Shown one piece after another: positions 17,148 to 25,725 of a stretch of 48,894 nucleotides of DNA; the first letter of the stretch is position 1, and each line of letters starts with the position of its first letter. Both the position numbers and the translations under genes were made by a program. This DNA comes from Acidobacteriota bacterium (GTDB lineage Bacteria; Acidobacteriota; Terriglobia; Terriglobales; Acidobacteriaceae): positions 1 to 48,894 of the forward strand of contig JAKAYS010000005.1 in assembly GCA_021826695.1 (NCBI GenBank). The letters run 5' to 3'. Below the pieces are notes generated by a model that ran no database searches, was not told the DNA's origin, and was given only the letters and a program-made list of their open reading frames with translations.

Positions 17148-18137
17148 TTGAATGTTCTCGTTACCGGCGGTGCCGGATACATAGGCGGCACGGTTGCTAT
17201 GCTGCTTCAGGAAGCTGGACATCATGTTGTCATTTACGACAATCTTATCCATTCGCAACGTTCCGCACTGCCAGCAGGCCCGTTCTTCGTTGAAGGCGAT
17301 GTCCGCGACCAGACCAAATTGGAAGCAACCTTGCAAGGCCAGAAAATTGAGGCAGTCCTCCACTTTGCCGCGCTGATTGAGGCCGGCGAAAGTATGCAAG
17401 AACCTATTGTGTATTTTAACAATAATACGGCATCGACGCTCGGACTTTTTCAGGCAATGCAGTCCGCAGGCGTGCGGAAATTGGTATTTTCCTCGACAGC
17501 CGCAGTCTATGGAGAGCCGGAAATCACGCCAATCCAAGAAGATGCGGATCTATGCCCCACCAATCCTTATGGGGAATCGAAGCTGCTGGTGGAACAGATA
17601 CTCCCCTGGCTCCATCGCATCCACGGTCTCCGATATGCCAGTCTGCGCTACTTCAACGTGGCGGGAGCCATGGCTGGCCGAGGAGAGGCCCACGAGCCGG
17701 AGTCGCATCTGATTCCGCTGATTCTCGATGTAGCTCTGGGGCGCAAGAAGAACATTCGCATTTACGGGACAGACTATCCCACGCCCGATGGAACCTGCAT
17801 CCGCGACTATATCCACGTGCGCGATCTTGCAGACGCTCACCTGATGGCGTTGGCTGCGCTTGACCAGCCGGGTCGTCCGGGACGCATGATTTACAACCTG
17901 GGCAACGGCCGTGGGTTCTCCGTGCGTGAAGTGGTGGAGTCGGCGCGGCGGGTGACTGGCCACGCCATTCCTGTTGAAGAAGTTCCGCGCCGCCCGGGCG
18001 ACCCCGCGGTACTGGTCGCCAGTTCCGAAAAGATTCAGAGAGAACTGGGTTGGAAACCTCGTTACACAAATCTGGATGAGATTATTGCGAGCGCCTGGGA
18101 ATGGCACCAGCAGCGCTACCCGCTTGCTACCCCATGA
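17148..18137 (+). CDS. galE: UDP-glucose 4-epimerase
   Basis: GalE interconverts UDP-glucose and UDP-galactose for polysaccharide synthesis. The 329-residue protein has the NAD-binding GGAGYIGG at the N-terminus, the FSSTAAVYGEPE segment, and the catalytic YGESK (Tyr141, Lys145). The motifs VRDLADAHLMAL and NLGNGRGFSVREV are also present. The AAGGAG directly touches the ATG at 17139, leaving no spacer. The TTG at 17148 has a nine-base spacer and gives the family start MNVLVTGG, so I prefer it. It stands alone between its own promoter region and the VWA gene. Confidence 0.93.
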   Translation: MNVLVTGGAGYIGGTVAMLLQEAGHHVVIYDNLIHSQRSALPAGPFFVEGDVRDQTKLEATLQGQKIEAVLHFAALIEAGESMQEPIVYFNNNTASTLGLFQAMQSAGVRKLVFSSTAAVYGEPEITPIQEDADLCPTNPYGESKLLVEQILPWLHRIHGLRYASLRYFNVAGAMAGRGEAHEPESHLIPLILDVALGRKKNIRIYGTDYPTPDGTCIRDYIHVRDLADAHLMALAALDQPGRPGRMIYNLGNGRGFSVREVVESARRVTGHAIPVEEVPRRPGDPAVLVASSEKIQRELGWKPRYTNLDEIIASAWEWHQQRYPLATP

Positions 18138-18145
18138 AAATAAAG

Positions 18146-18175
18146 TTGACCCTTCCCGCTTACTCTGGAGATAAA
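18146..18175 (+). promoter_or_regulatory. possible sigma-70 promoter for the VWA gene
   Basis: TTGACC (18146-18151) is followed after 18 bases by GATAAA (18170-18175). The -35 box matches the consensus at five of six bases and the -10 at four of six. It lies just after the galE stop and about 100 bases before the start of the VWA gene. Inference only. Confidence 0.4.
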
Positions 18176-18187
18176 AGATTATCTAAT

Positions 18188-18213
18188 AAGCGGTACATGT
18201 AAGCGGTACATGC
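18188..18213. repeat. 13-base tandem direct repeat upstream of the VWA gene
   Basis: AAGCGGTACATGT (18188-18200) is followed at once by AAGCGGTACATGC (18201-18213). It would lie in the leader of the VWA message if the promoter at 18146-18175 is used. It could be a two-site operator or a chance duplication. Confidence 0.7.
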
Positions 18214-18278
18214 AGTGGATGCGCCCGTTGCGCGCTGTTGGACTGCATGGCAAGAGCAAGCAGATCGGGGTGGGAAAC

Positions 18279-19235
18279 ATGACGATGCATCGCGTGGTAT
18301 GTGCGGTTCTTTTTGCAGGAATGTGCGTGGCAACATCACCAGCGATCGCACAGGAAAGTCCTGTTACGGAATTGGAAGCCCCACCGACGGCGCAACTGGT
18401 GATTACCGCAAAAGCGAAAGGAAGAGTCAAAGGGTCCCGTGAGTTGCCTAAGATCCAGCAGGACGATCTCGAGGTGCGTTTGAAGGGCCATCCAGCAAAG
18501 ATTTTCGACTGGGTGCCGCTGCAGGGGCCGAATGCCGCCATGCAACTCGTAATTCTGATCGACGATTCCGTGCGGTCGTATTTCGCGCTGCAGATTCCAT
18601 CTCTCAAGAAATTTATTATGGCGCTGCCTTCTTCCACTGAGGTCGCCGTCGGCTATATGGACAACGGGCGTGTGGACTTTGCGCAAACCATGACTGCCGA
18701 TCATGCTTTGGCCGCAAAATCTCTGCGGCTACCCAATGAGATTCCAGGAATCAGCGGCAGCCCCTACTTTGCACTGTCGGATTTGGCGAAGCACTGGCCG
18801 TCCAAGGCGGCGACCGCCCGCCGTGTGGTGTTCATGGTGTCGAATGGTGAGGACCCGTATTACCGGGGCTCCGATCTCCAGGACCCCTACGTGGCGGCGG
18901 CCATCTCAGACTCGCAAAAGGCGGGACTGCTGGTGTATGCGATTTATTTCCGCGTCCAAGGTTATGGCGGCTCCAACAGCATCGGCGCCCTTTACGGACA
19001 AAGTTATCTACTGGAAGTCGCCGACGCCACTGGAGGAGAACTGTACACGGAAGCGATGTCGAGCCCGGTGTCCTTCGACCCATTCCTCAAGCAATTCAAG
19101 ACCTCGTTGGACCATCAATACCTGCTGGCGGTCGCTGCGAACGGTTCAGGTCTTCAGCAGGTCAAGGTGAAATCGAAAGTGCCAGGCGTCAAGCTGGCCG
19201 CACCGTCGGAAGTGAACGTAGGCCCGCGATTGTGA
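18279..19235 (+). CDS. exported von Willebrand factor A-domain protein (acidobacterial VWFA-related type)
   Basis: The 318-residue protein has a signal peptide of about 24 residues (cleavage AIA-QE). A small N-terminal domain follows (QQDDLEVRLKGHPAKIFDWV), then a VWA domain at about residues 88-285 (LVILIDDSVRSYFALQIPSL, RRVVFMVSNGEDPYYRG, DATGGELYTEA). The metal site reads D95-D-S97-V-R99 instead of DxSxS, so the MIDAS is incomplete. Many such exported VWA proteins are known in Acidobacteria, without a defined role. I chose the ATG at 18279 because the signal peptide begins there; the frame is open upstream to 18210. Confidence 0.8.
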   Translation: MTMHRVVCAVLFAGMCVATSPAIAQESPVTELEAPPTAQLVITAKAKGRVKGSRELPKIQQDDLEVRLKGHPAKIFDWVPLQGPNAAMQLVILIDDSVRSYFALQIPSLKKFIMALPSSTEVAVGYMDNGRVDFAQTMTADHALAAKSLRLPNEIPGISGSPYFALSDLAKHWPSKAATARRVVFMVSNGEDPYYRGSDLQDPYVAAAISDSQKAGLLVYAIYFRVQGYGGSNSIGALYGQSYLLEVADATGGELYTEAMSSPVSFDPFLKQFKTSLDHQYLLAVAANGSGLQQVKVKSKVPGVKLAAPSEVNVGPRL

Positions 19236-19256
19236 CTTGCCCCGCGCGGCCAAAAG

Positions 19257-20519
19257 TCAGCGCGCCGCCCATCCCAACGCCAGCACAGCCAATAACAGCG
19301 CGGGCGGCATCACCACCAGGCCCACACGCAAAAAATGCCAGCCGGTGATCTCAATTTTTTCGCGACGGACTGCGATGAGCCACAGGATTGTCGCCAGTGA
19401 CCCCGTCACGGAAAGATTGGGGCCAAGATTGATGCCCAGCAAAACCGCGGCGTGCATGGCGAGTGAACTGTGTGCGGCACTGACTGCGCCCGCTCCGATC
19501 AGTCCCATGGGTAGATTATTTATCGCGTTGGCCATCACTCCAAAACTGAGCGCGACGGCGCTTAAACCGACAACGGGTGATGAGTGCGCGGCGGTCTCCA
19601 GTCCATGCACAGAAAAAGCAAGCGCCCCTGCGTTCTTCAGCGCCTCGACCAATACGAAAAGTCCAGCGACAAGTGGTAAAACGCCCCAGGATATGGCCCG
19701 CAGCGCGTTGAACATCACGCGCATTTGCCTGCCAGCGACGAACAGCATCGCGAGCAGACCGGCTGCGAAAGTCGCGGGGCCGATGGGTCCGCCCATCGCC
19801 GACGTGACCAGCAGCGCTCCTGCGGCCAGTACTACTCCCAGCGCGGCCCGCCGACCCATGGGGCTGAGGGCCGCTGGTGGAGTTCCATTCTGCATGGGTG
19901 GGTGTAAGTCGCGACGACTATGCCAGAAGAGCACTGCAAAGGTGGCAAGGATCGCAACCACAGCGGGCAGGAAGAACAGATGCAGCCATTGGCCCAGAGA
20001 GGGTAAATGGCCATCGAAGACGACCAGGTTGGCAGGGTTCGAGATTGGCAGCACAAAGCTGGCGGTGTTGGCGACGAACGCGCACGCAAACAAGTAGGGC
20101 AGCGGAGAAGTCTTGGTGCGGCGCACGACCGCCAGGACGGCGGGAGTCAGCAGCACGGCTGTCGCGTCATTCGAAAGCAGCGCCGTGACCACAATTCCGA
20201 TGCTGTAGACCAGAATGAAGAGACGGACCTGCGAGCCTTTGGAGTGCTCCATCGCCACCGCTGCCAGCCAGTCGAAGACGCCATGCTGCCGCGCCAGCTC
20301 CGCCAGCAGCATCATGCCTGCAAGAAAAAGATAGACACTCGTACCGGCCCGCACCGCGGCCCACGCCTGGCCGGGAGCCAGCAGGCGAAAAACAACCAGC
20401 AGCACGGCCCCCGCCACGGCCCAGACCGACTCCGGAATTTGCCGGGGTCGCCACAGGATCAGCACGAAGACCGCGATGCAGAGCACCCAGGTTGCGATTT
20501 GTGTCAAATGCATTGTCAT
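19257..20519 (-). CDS. ArsB/NhaD-type ion transporter (arsenite-permease-like)
   Basis: The 420-residue protein is almost wholly hydrophobic, with about eleven or twelve membrane segments. It shows the ion-transporter signatures SNDATAVLLTPAVLAV, PISNPANLVVFDG, ANAINNLPMGLIG and GPNLSVTGSLATILWL. These match the ArsB / citrate-type superfamily, whose members export arsenite or carry anions. No arsR, arsC or arsA is next to it, so arsenite as substrate is only a guess. It converges on the VWA gene, with 21 bases between, and diverges from the dehydrogenase cluster. Confidence 0.8.
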   Translation of the reverse strand: MTMHLTQIATWVLCIAVFVLILWRPRQIPESVWAVAGAVLLVVFRLLAPGQAWAAVRAGTSVYLFLAGMMLLAELARQHGVFDWLAAVAMEHSKGSQVRLFILVYSIGIVVTALLSNDATAVLLTPAVLAVVRRTKTSPLPYLFACAFVANTASFVLPISNPANLVVFDGHLPSLGQWLHLFFLPAVVAILATFAVLFWHSRRDLHPPMQNGTPPAALSPMGRRAALGVVLAAGALLVTSAMGGPIGPATFAAGLLAMLFVAGRQMRVMFNALRAISWGVLPLVAGLFVLVEALKNAGALAFSVHGLETAAHSSPVVGLSAVALSFGVMANAINNLPMGLIGAGAVSAAHSSLAMHAAVLLGINLGPNLSVTGSLATILWLIAVRREKIEITGWHFLRVGLVVMPPALLLAVLALGWAAR

Positions 20520-20624
20520 GAAATTTTGATTGTCGCAGATGCGCGCACAATCCTGGAATGGACGTCCTTCGTGTGTCCACCATGGCGGTCAGTAATCATT
20601 TACTATGGCTTGGTTGGAGGACCC

Positions 20625-21668
20625 ATGCAAGCCATGCTGCTGAACGAGTATCGCAAGCTCCAGATGACCGACATTGCCGTGCCGGAACCTGCGCCGGACG
20701 AGGTGCTGATTCGCGTCGCGGCTTGCGGCATCTGCGGCAGCGATGTGCATGGCTACGACGGCTCGACGGGACGGCGCATTCCTCCGCTCGTTATGGGACA
20801 TGAGGCGTCGGGCGTCATTGCAGCGGTGGGCGCGGCGGCTGGCGAGTACGTCGCTGGCGAGCGGGTCACGTTCGACTCGACCATCTCCTGCGGAGCGTGC
20901 GGCTTTTGTAAAACAGGCGCAATCAATCTCTGCGACAATCGCCAGGTGCTGGGCGTTTCCTGTGGAGACTACCGTCGCAACGGGGCGTTCGCGGAATACG
21001 TTGCGGTGCCCGCGCGCATTGTGTATCGCTTGCCAGACACGCTGGGTTTCGCCGAAGCGTCCATGATTGAAGCGGTCTCCGTCGCGCTGCACGCAGTGCG
21101 GCTGACCGCGCCCGAGCCGGGAAGCACGGCGCTGGTAGTTGGCGCGGGAATGATCGGCCTTTTAATCTTGCAATCGCTGCGCGTGGCAGGTTGCAAAAAC
21201 ATCCTCGTTACGGATTTAGACGCTAGTCGGCTGGAACTGGCGACGCAGCTTGGCGCCAGTGCAGTGTTGCTTGCAGGCAAGGAAGATATCTCTGCGCGGG
21301 TCCGGCGCATGACAGGCGGTCGCGGCGCGGACGTGGTGCTCGAAGCAGTAGGCAGCGCGCCTACGGTGCGCCTGGCGATCGACGCTGCTCGCAAAGGCGC
21401 AATGGTCACGCTGGTCGGTAATGTTGCGCCGGAAGTCCCCCTGCCTTTGCAGAGCGTCGTATCGCGACAGATTCGCCTGCAAGGGTCGTGCGCGTCGGCG
21501 GGGGAATATCCGGAGGCCATCGCGCTGATGGCGAGCAAAGCCATCGATGTTACGCCGATGCTCTCAGCGGTCGCTCCTCTGTCCGAAGGGCCGCGCTGGT
21601 TTGAGCGGCTCTATGCGCGCGAAGCCAACCTGATGAAAGTGGTCCTGACGCCGGAGCCGAGCGCATGA
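20625..21668 (+). CDS. zinc-dependent alcohol dehydrogenase, polyol/idonate-dehydrogenase-like
   Basis: The 347-residue enzyme belongs to the medium-chain family. The catalytic zinc ligands are C37 (GICGSDVHG), H59 and E60 (MGHEASG). The structural zinc site is C89, C92, C95 and C103. The NAD-binding segment is ALVVGAGMIGLLIL. Family members oxidise polyols, L-threonine or L-idonate; the exact substrate cannot be told. The ATG at 20625 follows GGAGG with a four-base spacer. Its stop overlaps the next start by four bases (ATGA), so the two are made together. The pairing resembles idnD-idnO. Confidence 0.88.
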   Translation: MQAMLLNEYRKLQMTDIAVPEPAPDEVLIRVAACGICGSDVHGYDGSTGRRIPPLVMGHEASGVIAAVGAAAGEYVAGERVTFDSTISCGACGFCKTGAINLCDNRQVLGVSCGDYRRNGAFAEYVAVPARIVYRLPDTLGFAEASMIEAVSVALHAVRLTAPEPGSTALVVGAGMIGLLILQSLRVAGCKNILVTDLDASRLELATQLGASAVLLAGKEDISARVRRMTGGRGADVVLEAVGSAPTVRLAIDAARKGAMVTLVGNVAPEVPLPLQSVVSRQIRLQGSCASAGEYPEAIALMASKAIDVTPMLSAVAPLSEGPRWFERLYAREANLMKVVLTPEPSA

Positions 21669-22483
21669 AGGATGCGTCGGCAACTCCGCGCATGTTCGAT
21701 CTCAGTGGTCGCGTCGCGCTTGTAACTGGAGCGAGTCGAGGCCTGGGGCAGTATTTTGCCCGCGCATTGGCCCGTCAGGGAGCGGACCTGATTTTGACCA
21801 GCCGCAAGCGGGAAGACCTCTTCCCGTTTCAGCAGGAGATGCTCGCGCTCGGACGGCAAGCCATTGCGCTGGATCTCGACGTGCGCGAGGAGACAAGCAT
21901 CGCGCAGATGGCCGAGCAGGCACACGCAGCTTTCGGGACCATCGACATTTTGGTGAACAACGCAGGCTGCAATGTGCGGAAGCCTGCGCTGGATGTTAGC
22001 TGGCAGGACTGGAACCAGGTGCTGGACACGAACCTGCGCGGCAGCTTTTTCGTGGCGCAGGCGATTGCGCGCAAGATGGTCCCGCGCGGCTATGGCCGCA
22101 TCGTGAATATCGGTTCAGTGACAAGCGTGTTCGGCTACGCTGGCCTCGCGCCATACACCGCGAGCCGAGGAGGGATTCGCCAGTTGACCATGAGCCTCGC
22201 CGACGAGTGGGGTAGGCATGGCATCACGGTGAACTGTTTGGCGCCGGGATGGTTCCAGACCAAACAAAATCAGGTGCTCTACGAAGACAAGGAATGGGTC
22301 GAGTATCTGCGCGAACGCATTCCGCTGAAACGACCCGGCGCGCCAAACGATCTCGATGGCGCGATTGTGTTTCTCGCGTCGGAAGAGAGCCGCTACATTA
22401 CCGGGCAGACTTTGTTGGTGGACGGCGGCATTTCCACCGGAGCAATGCGGGCGCTGCCATCGCCGAAAGAAAAGCAAGGATGA
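21665..22483 (+). CDS. short-chain dehydrogenase (gluconate 5-dehydrogenase-like), catalytic Lys replaced by Arg
   Basis: The 272-residue protein has the SDR nucleotide motif TGASRGLG (21-28), NNAG (98-101), N123, and a Ser region IGSVTS (149-154). The tetrad motif is Y164-T-A-S-R168 where YxxxK is expected; the codons are tac acc gcg agc cga. The C-terminal FLASEESRYITGQTLLVDGG is typical of the gluconate/3-oxoacyl group. It is translationally coupled to the Zn-dehydrogenase. An arginine at the catalytic lysine position may reduce or alter activity. The natural substrate is unknown. Confidence 0.88.
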   Translation: MKDASATPRMFDLSGRVALVTGASRGLGQYFARALARQGADLILTSRKREDLFPFQQEMLALGRQAIALDLDVREETSIAQMAEQAHAAFGTIDILVNNAGCNVRKPALDVSWQDWNQVLDTNLRGSFFVAQAIARKMVPRGYGRIVNIGSVTSVFGYAGLAPYTASRGGIRQLTMSLADEWGRHGITVNCLAPGWFQTKQNQVLYEDKEWVEYLRERIPLKRPGAPNDLDGAIVFLASEESRYITGQTLLVDGGISTGAMRALPSPKEKQG

Positions 22484-22520
22484 TTTGCGAATAAAAAACT
22501 GCGTTCCACAAGGGGTAAGC

Positions 22521-23615
22521 ATGTACCGAACGATGAGGCGTACTTTTACGACATGCGTGGCAACAGGATTTTGCGTGCTTCTGGGTGTTCTTGCGATGAC
22601 TCCTGCGCATGCCGCAGACGCGAAACTCCGAAAACATGCCGTCTCCCTCGCCAAGCCTCTGATGGTCTATTTGATGGACGTCGAGGGTGGCCAGTCAACG
22701 CTGTTTGTCACGCCATCGCATCAGTCGTTGCTGGTGGACACAGGCTGGCCGGACCATAACGGGCGCGACGCGGACCGCATTGCGGCCGTGGTGAAGCAGG
22801 CAGGTCTCGACCACATCGACTATGTCTTGATTACGCATTTTCACCAGGACCATGTCGGCGGCGTGCCGAACCTTGCGCAGCGCATTCGCATTGGGACTTA
22901 CATCGATCATGGAATGAATCGCGAGCCCAGCGATGCACCTACGCAGCAGGGCTGGGAGCAGTATCAGACGGTGCTGGCGCACTCTCACGCGCAGCGCATT
23001 CTGGCGAAGCCCGGCGAAACCGTTCCGCTGGCAGGATTGACGACGACCATCGTGAGCGCCGACGGCAATTTGATCGGCGCGCCACTGCCCGGCGCAGGCC
23101 AGCCCAATCCTTACTGCAAGACTTCTCCCACGCGCCCGGCGGACCATACGGAGAATGCCCGCTCGGTCGGTATCGTAATGCAATATGGAAAGCTGCGCCT
23201 GGTGGACCTTGGCGACCTGACGTGGGACAAGGAAATGCAGTTGATGTGCCCGGTGAACAAGCTCGGCAAGATGGATGTGTACATCGTCTCGCACCACGGC
23301 TGGGACAAGAGCGGCAGTCCGGCGTTTGTCGACGCCATCGCGCCGCGCGTCGCCATCATGGACAACGGCGAAACCAAAGGCGGCTCCCCTTCGACGTGGG
23401 CCATCATCGAAAAATCTCCGCGCCTGAAAAATCTGTGGCAACTGCATTACTCCGCGGAAGGTGGCGCGCAACATAACGTGGCCGACGTATATATTGCGAA
23501 CCTGAAAGGCGGCGCGGACGGCAACTACATTCGTCTGTCCGCATATCCGGACGGCAAGGTTGTAGTGTTCAATTCGCGCACTCAGCAGAGCAAGACGTAT
23601 CCCGCCGCGCAATAA
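22521..23615 (+). CDS. exported metallo-beta-lactamase-fold hydrolase (ComEC-like MBL domain)
   Basis: The 364-residue protein has a signal peptide of about 31 residues (cleavage AHA-AD). An MBL fold follows, with LLVDTGWPDHNG and the metal motif TH106-F-H108-Q-D110-H111-VGG. Later ligand regions are LVDLGDLTWD and VYIVSHHGWDKSG. This arrangement is like the MBL part of ComEC, but there are no membrane domains. Such periplasmic proteins are common in Acidobacteria and their substrate is not known. The ATG at 22521 is preceded by AAGGGG. It lies 37 bases after the SDR gene, on the same strand. Confidence 0.85.
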   Translation: MYRTMRRTFTTCVATGFCVLLGVLAMTPAHAADAKLRKHAVSLAKPLMVYLMDVEGGQSTLFVTPSHQSLLVDTGWPDHNGRDADRIAAVVKQAGLDHIDYVLITHFHQDHVGGVPNLAQRIRIGTYIDHGMNREPSDAPTQQGWEQYQTVLAHSHAQRILAKPGETVPLAGLTTTIVSADGNLIGAPLPGAGQPNPYCKTSPTRPADHTENARSVGIVMQYGKLRLVDLGDLTWDKEMQLMCPVNKLGKMDVYIVSHHGWDKSGSPAFVDAIAPRVAIMDNGETKGGSPSTWAIIEKSPRLKNLWQLHYSAEGGAQHNVADVYIANLKGGADGNYIRLSAYPDGKVVVFNSRTQQSKTYPAAQ

Positions 23616-23636
23616 ATTTGCAGGGACAATGCTACG

Positions 23637-24074
23637 ATGGACGCCGACCAGGTCCGCGAATTTCTTTTGAAGCTGCCGGATGTTGAAGAGACGATGCAGT
23701 GGGGAGCGAACCTTGTCTTCTGGGTAGGTGACAAAGCCATCGGCGGCAAAATGTTCGCGCTGGTGGATCTCGACGAAGCTGGTGGCCCAGTGCTTTCTTT
23801 CCACGCCGGGCCGGAGCGATACGCCGAGCTGCTGGAAAATGAAGGCGTCATTCCTGCTCCCTACATGGCGCGGATTTACTGGGTGGCCCTGGAGCGATGG
23901 GATGCGCTGCGTCGGCAGGAGTTGCTGGAACTGCTTTCGCGCGCGCGCGAGCTTGTCTACGAAAAATTACCGAAACGCACGAAAGATGTGCTGGCGATGC
24001 CGCCGACGGCGCGTAAAAAACTGATCGTTGCGAGAAGAAAATTGCTGGCGAAAAAGAAAGCTGCTGCTGATTGA
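23637..24074 (+). CDS. MmcQ/YjbR family protein
   Basis: The 145-residue protein starts MDADQVREFLLKLPDVEETM. It has WGANLVFWVGDKAIGGKMFAL and FHAGPERYAELLENEGVIPA, then WVALERWDALRRQELLELL, and a Lys/Arg/Ala-rich tail. These match the MmcQ/YjbR family, which has a CyaY-like fold and is often called DNA-binding. No precise role is established. The ATG lies 21 bases after the MBL stop, suggesting co-transcription. It is followed by a repeat element and a convergent transporter gene. Confidence 0.85.
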   Translation: MDADQVREFLLKLPDVEETMQWGANLVFWVGDKAIGGKMFALVDLDEAGGPVLSFHAGPERYAELLENEGVIPAPYMARIYWVALERWDALRRQELLELLSRARELVYEKLPKRTKDVLAMPPTARKKLIVARRKLLAKKKAAAD

Positions 24075-24102
24075 TGGTTAGTGAGGTCGGATGTTAAAAA
24101 GA

Positions 24103-24213
24103 GTCGTTCTGAACGGAGGTCGCCCCTCCGCGGCGGGCAGGCGCGGCGACGAGTGAAGAATCCAGAGAAAGTTTGCTTGACAAGCGCCGCCAGCACCCTC
24201 TGGATTCTTCGGT
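24103..24213. repeat. dispersed palindromic repeat, long form
   Basis: The element starts GTCGTTCTGAACGG and contains GAAGAATCCAGAG (24155-24167), which pairs perfectly with CTCTGGATTCTTC (24198-24210). The start is like the 3508 and 42187 repeats. The core GAAGAATCCAGAGAAAGTTT is nearly the same as at 42238-42257. It lies between the convergent MmcQ and MFS genes. Confidence 0.8.
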
Positions 24214-24217
24214 GCGC

Positions 24218-25585
24218 TCATAAGGACTCACCACCAGCCTCCGGTAAATCGATGCGCTCAATTTTTCCCAGCAACACAACATAGCTCAGAATTCCGATCA
24301 ACAGAAAAAATCCCGCCAATGCGAATGCCGGGCCGTAGGAGTGGCTCCACTTGATCAGATAGCCAGTAAAGATGGGCGCGGAGATCGCAGCGAACTGGCT
24401 GCCGAAGTTCATAATGCCGCCGACGCGCCCGGTACTACTGGGGGCGACCAGAATGCCGGGCAAAGACCAGCCTACTGGTGCCGCTGCGGACAGGCCGCCG
24501 ATGCCTACTGAGAGCGCCAGCAGTGACAGAATCGGGTTTTGCGTCAAGGCCGGTCCCACTACGCCCAGGCCACAGACCATGCCGACCAGCAGAACGCGCT
24601 GGCGCACACGTCCTGCGTCATGTCCGCGGCGGATCAGCGCATCCAACCAGCCAGCTACAGCGAGCTCGACAATGCCGGCAAAAAACCAGGGGATGCTTGC
24701 CGCCCAGACGGCATGGGTCGGACTCAGATGCAGACCTCTGGCCGCGTAGCTGGGCAGCCATGTCAGAAACAGATAAAAGCTGTAGTTGTAGGTGGCGAAG
24801 CCAATTGTTAACCCTATAATTTTGCGCTGACGGACCAGCCATCCCATCGTCGTCGTCGAGTCGTGGGTCGAAGTGTTTTCCACTTTGCGGTCCTGCTCGA
24901 TATAGGCGCGTTCACTCGCGGAGAGGTGCGGGTCATCTGCGGGATTGCGATAGATAGTCGCGAAGAGGACGAAGTAAATCAGGCTCAACACGCCGGTGGA
25001 GGCGAAGCTGATACGCCAGCCGAAGTGCAGCAACAGCAAGCCAACAAATGGAATGCCGAGCGCCGGGCTGAACTTGGCCGCGGAGTCGAAAAATGCGGTG
25101 GGCAGGCTGCGCTCGTGCTCTGGGAACCAATAGCCAATGGCCTTGGCGTTCATCGGAAAGATAGATGCCTCGCCCACGCCCAGCAACAGGCGCGAGCTGA
25201 AAAGGCTGATGAGGCCCGTGGCGGCGGCGGTGGCGAAAGAGGCGACCGTCCACAGAAAGGTGCTGACCACGCCGACACGTCGCAAACCCAGCCGGTCGAG
25301 CAGCACCCCAGCCGGGAGCTGGAGCATTGCGTAGGTCCAACTGTAGGCGCCTAGCAGATAGCCGAAGGAAACGGTGGTCAGGCCAAAGGCATCATGCAGC
25401 GTTTGCTGGCCCACGGAGATGTTCACGCGATCCATGTAGCTGATCAATACCCCAAGGCCCAGGAGCCAGGGGATGCGCCATCGACGGCGGCCATGTGCTG
25501 GAGGGTTTGAAAAGTCAGTGATAGTTATGTTCCTTTTGTCTTGCAAGCGTCCGTTTTCCGGCTCGCTTACATTTGGATTTTGCAA
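24218..25585 (-). CDS. MFS transporter, anion:cation symporter type
   Basis: The 455-residue protein has twelve expected membrane segments. Family motifs are ISYMDRVNISVGQQTL near segment 1, DRLGLRRVGVVST in the first loop, and RLLLGVGEASIFPMNAKAIG. These fit the ACS group, which includes hexuronate, glucarate and phthalate carriers. Sugar-acid uptake would suit the nearby idonate-type dehydrogenases, but this is inferred. The start is uncertain: the TTG at 25585 is the first available codon and has no clear ribosome binding site. It converges on the dehydrogenase cluster. Confidence 0.85.
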   Translation of the reverse strand: MQNPNVSEPENGRLQDKRNITITDFSNPPAHGRRRWRIPWLLGLGVLISYMDRVNISVGQQTLHDAFGLTTVSFGYLLGAYSWTYAMLQLPAGVLLDRLGLRRVGVVSTFLWTVASFATAAATGLISLFSSRLLLGVGEASIFPMNAKAIGYWFPEHERSLPTAFFDSAAKFSPALGIPFVGLLLLHFGWRISFASTGVLSLIYFVLFATIYRNPADDPHLSASERAYIEQDRKVENTSTHDSTTTMGWLVRQRKIIGLTIGFATYNYSFYLFLTWLPSYAARGLHLSPTHAVWAASIPWFFAGIVELAVAGWLDALIRRGHDAGRVRQRVLLVGMVCGLGVVGPALTQNPILSLLALSVGIGGLSAAAPVGWSLPGILVAPSSTGRVGGIMNFGSQFAAISAPIFTGYLIKWSHSYGPAFALAGFFLLIGILSYVVLLGKIERIDLPEAGGESL

Positions 25586-25725
25586 TCATTTGCCAGGGTC
25601 TATAACGGTTCCCGCTTGCATGGGAGTGGAAAATTCGTGATACTGGAAGTCATGGCTTTTCGCGCCTGCGTCAGCGCAGTGCTCATTCGTTTTGCCTCTT
25701 GCTCCAAAGAAAGGACTATACACCT

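Noticed and set aside
19257-20519. Arsenic resistance operon
   Set aside because: The permease is ArsB-like, but no arsR, arsC or arsA is nearby, so an operon call is not supported.
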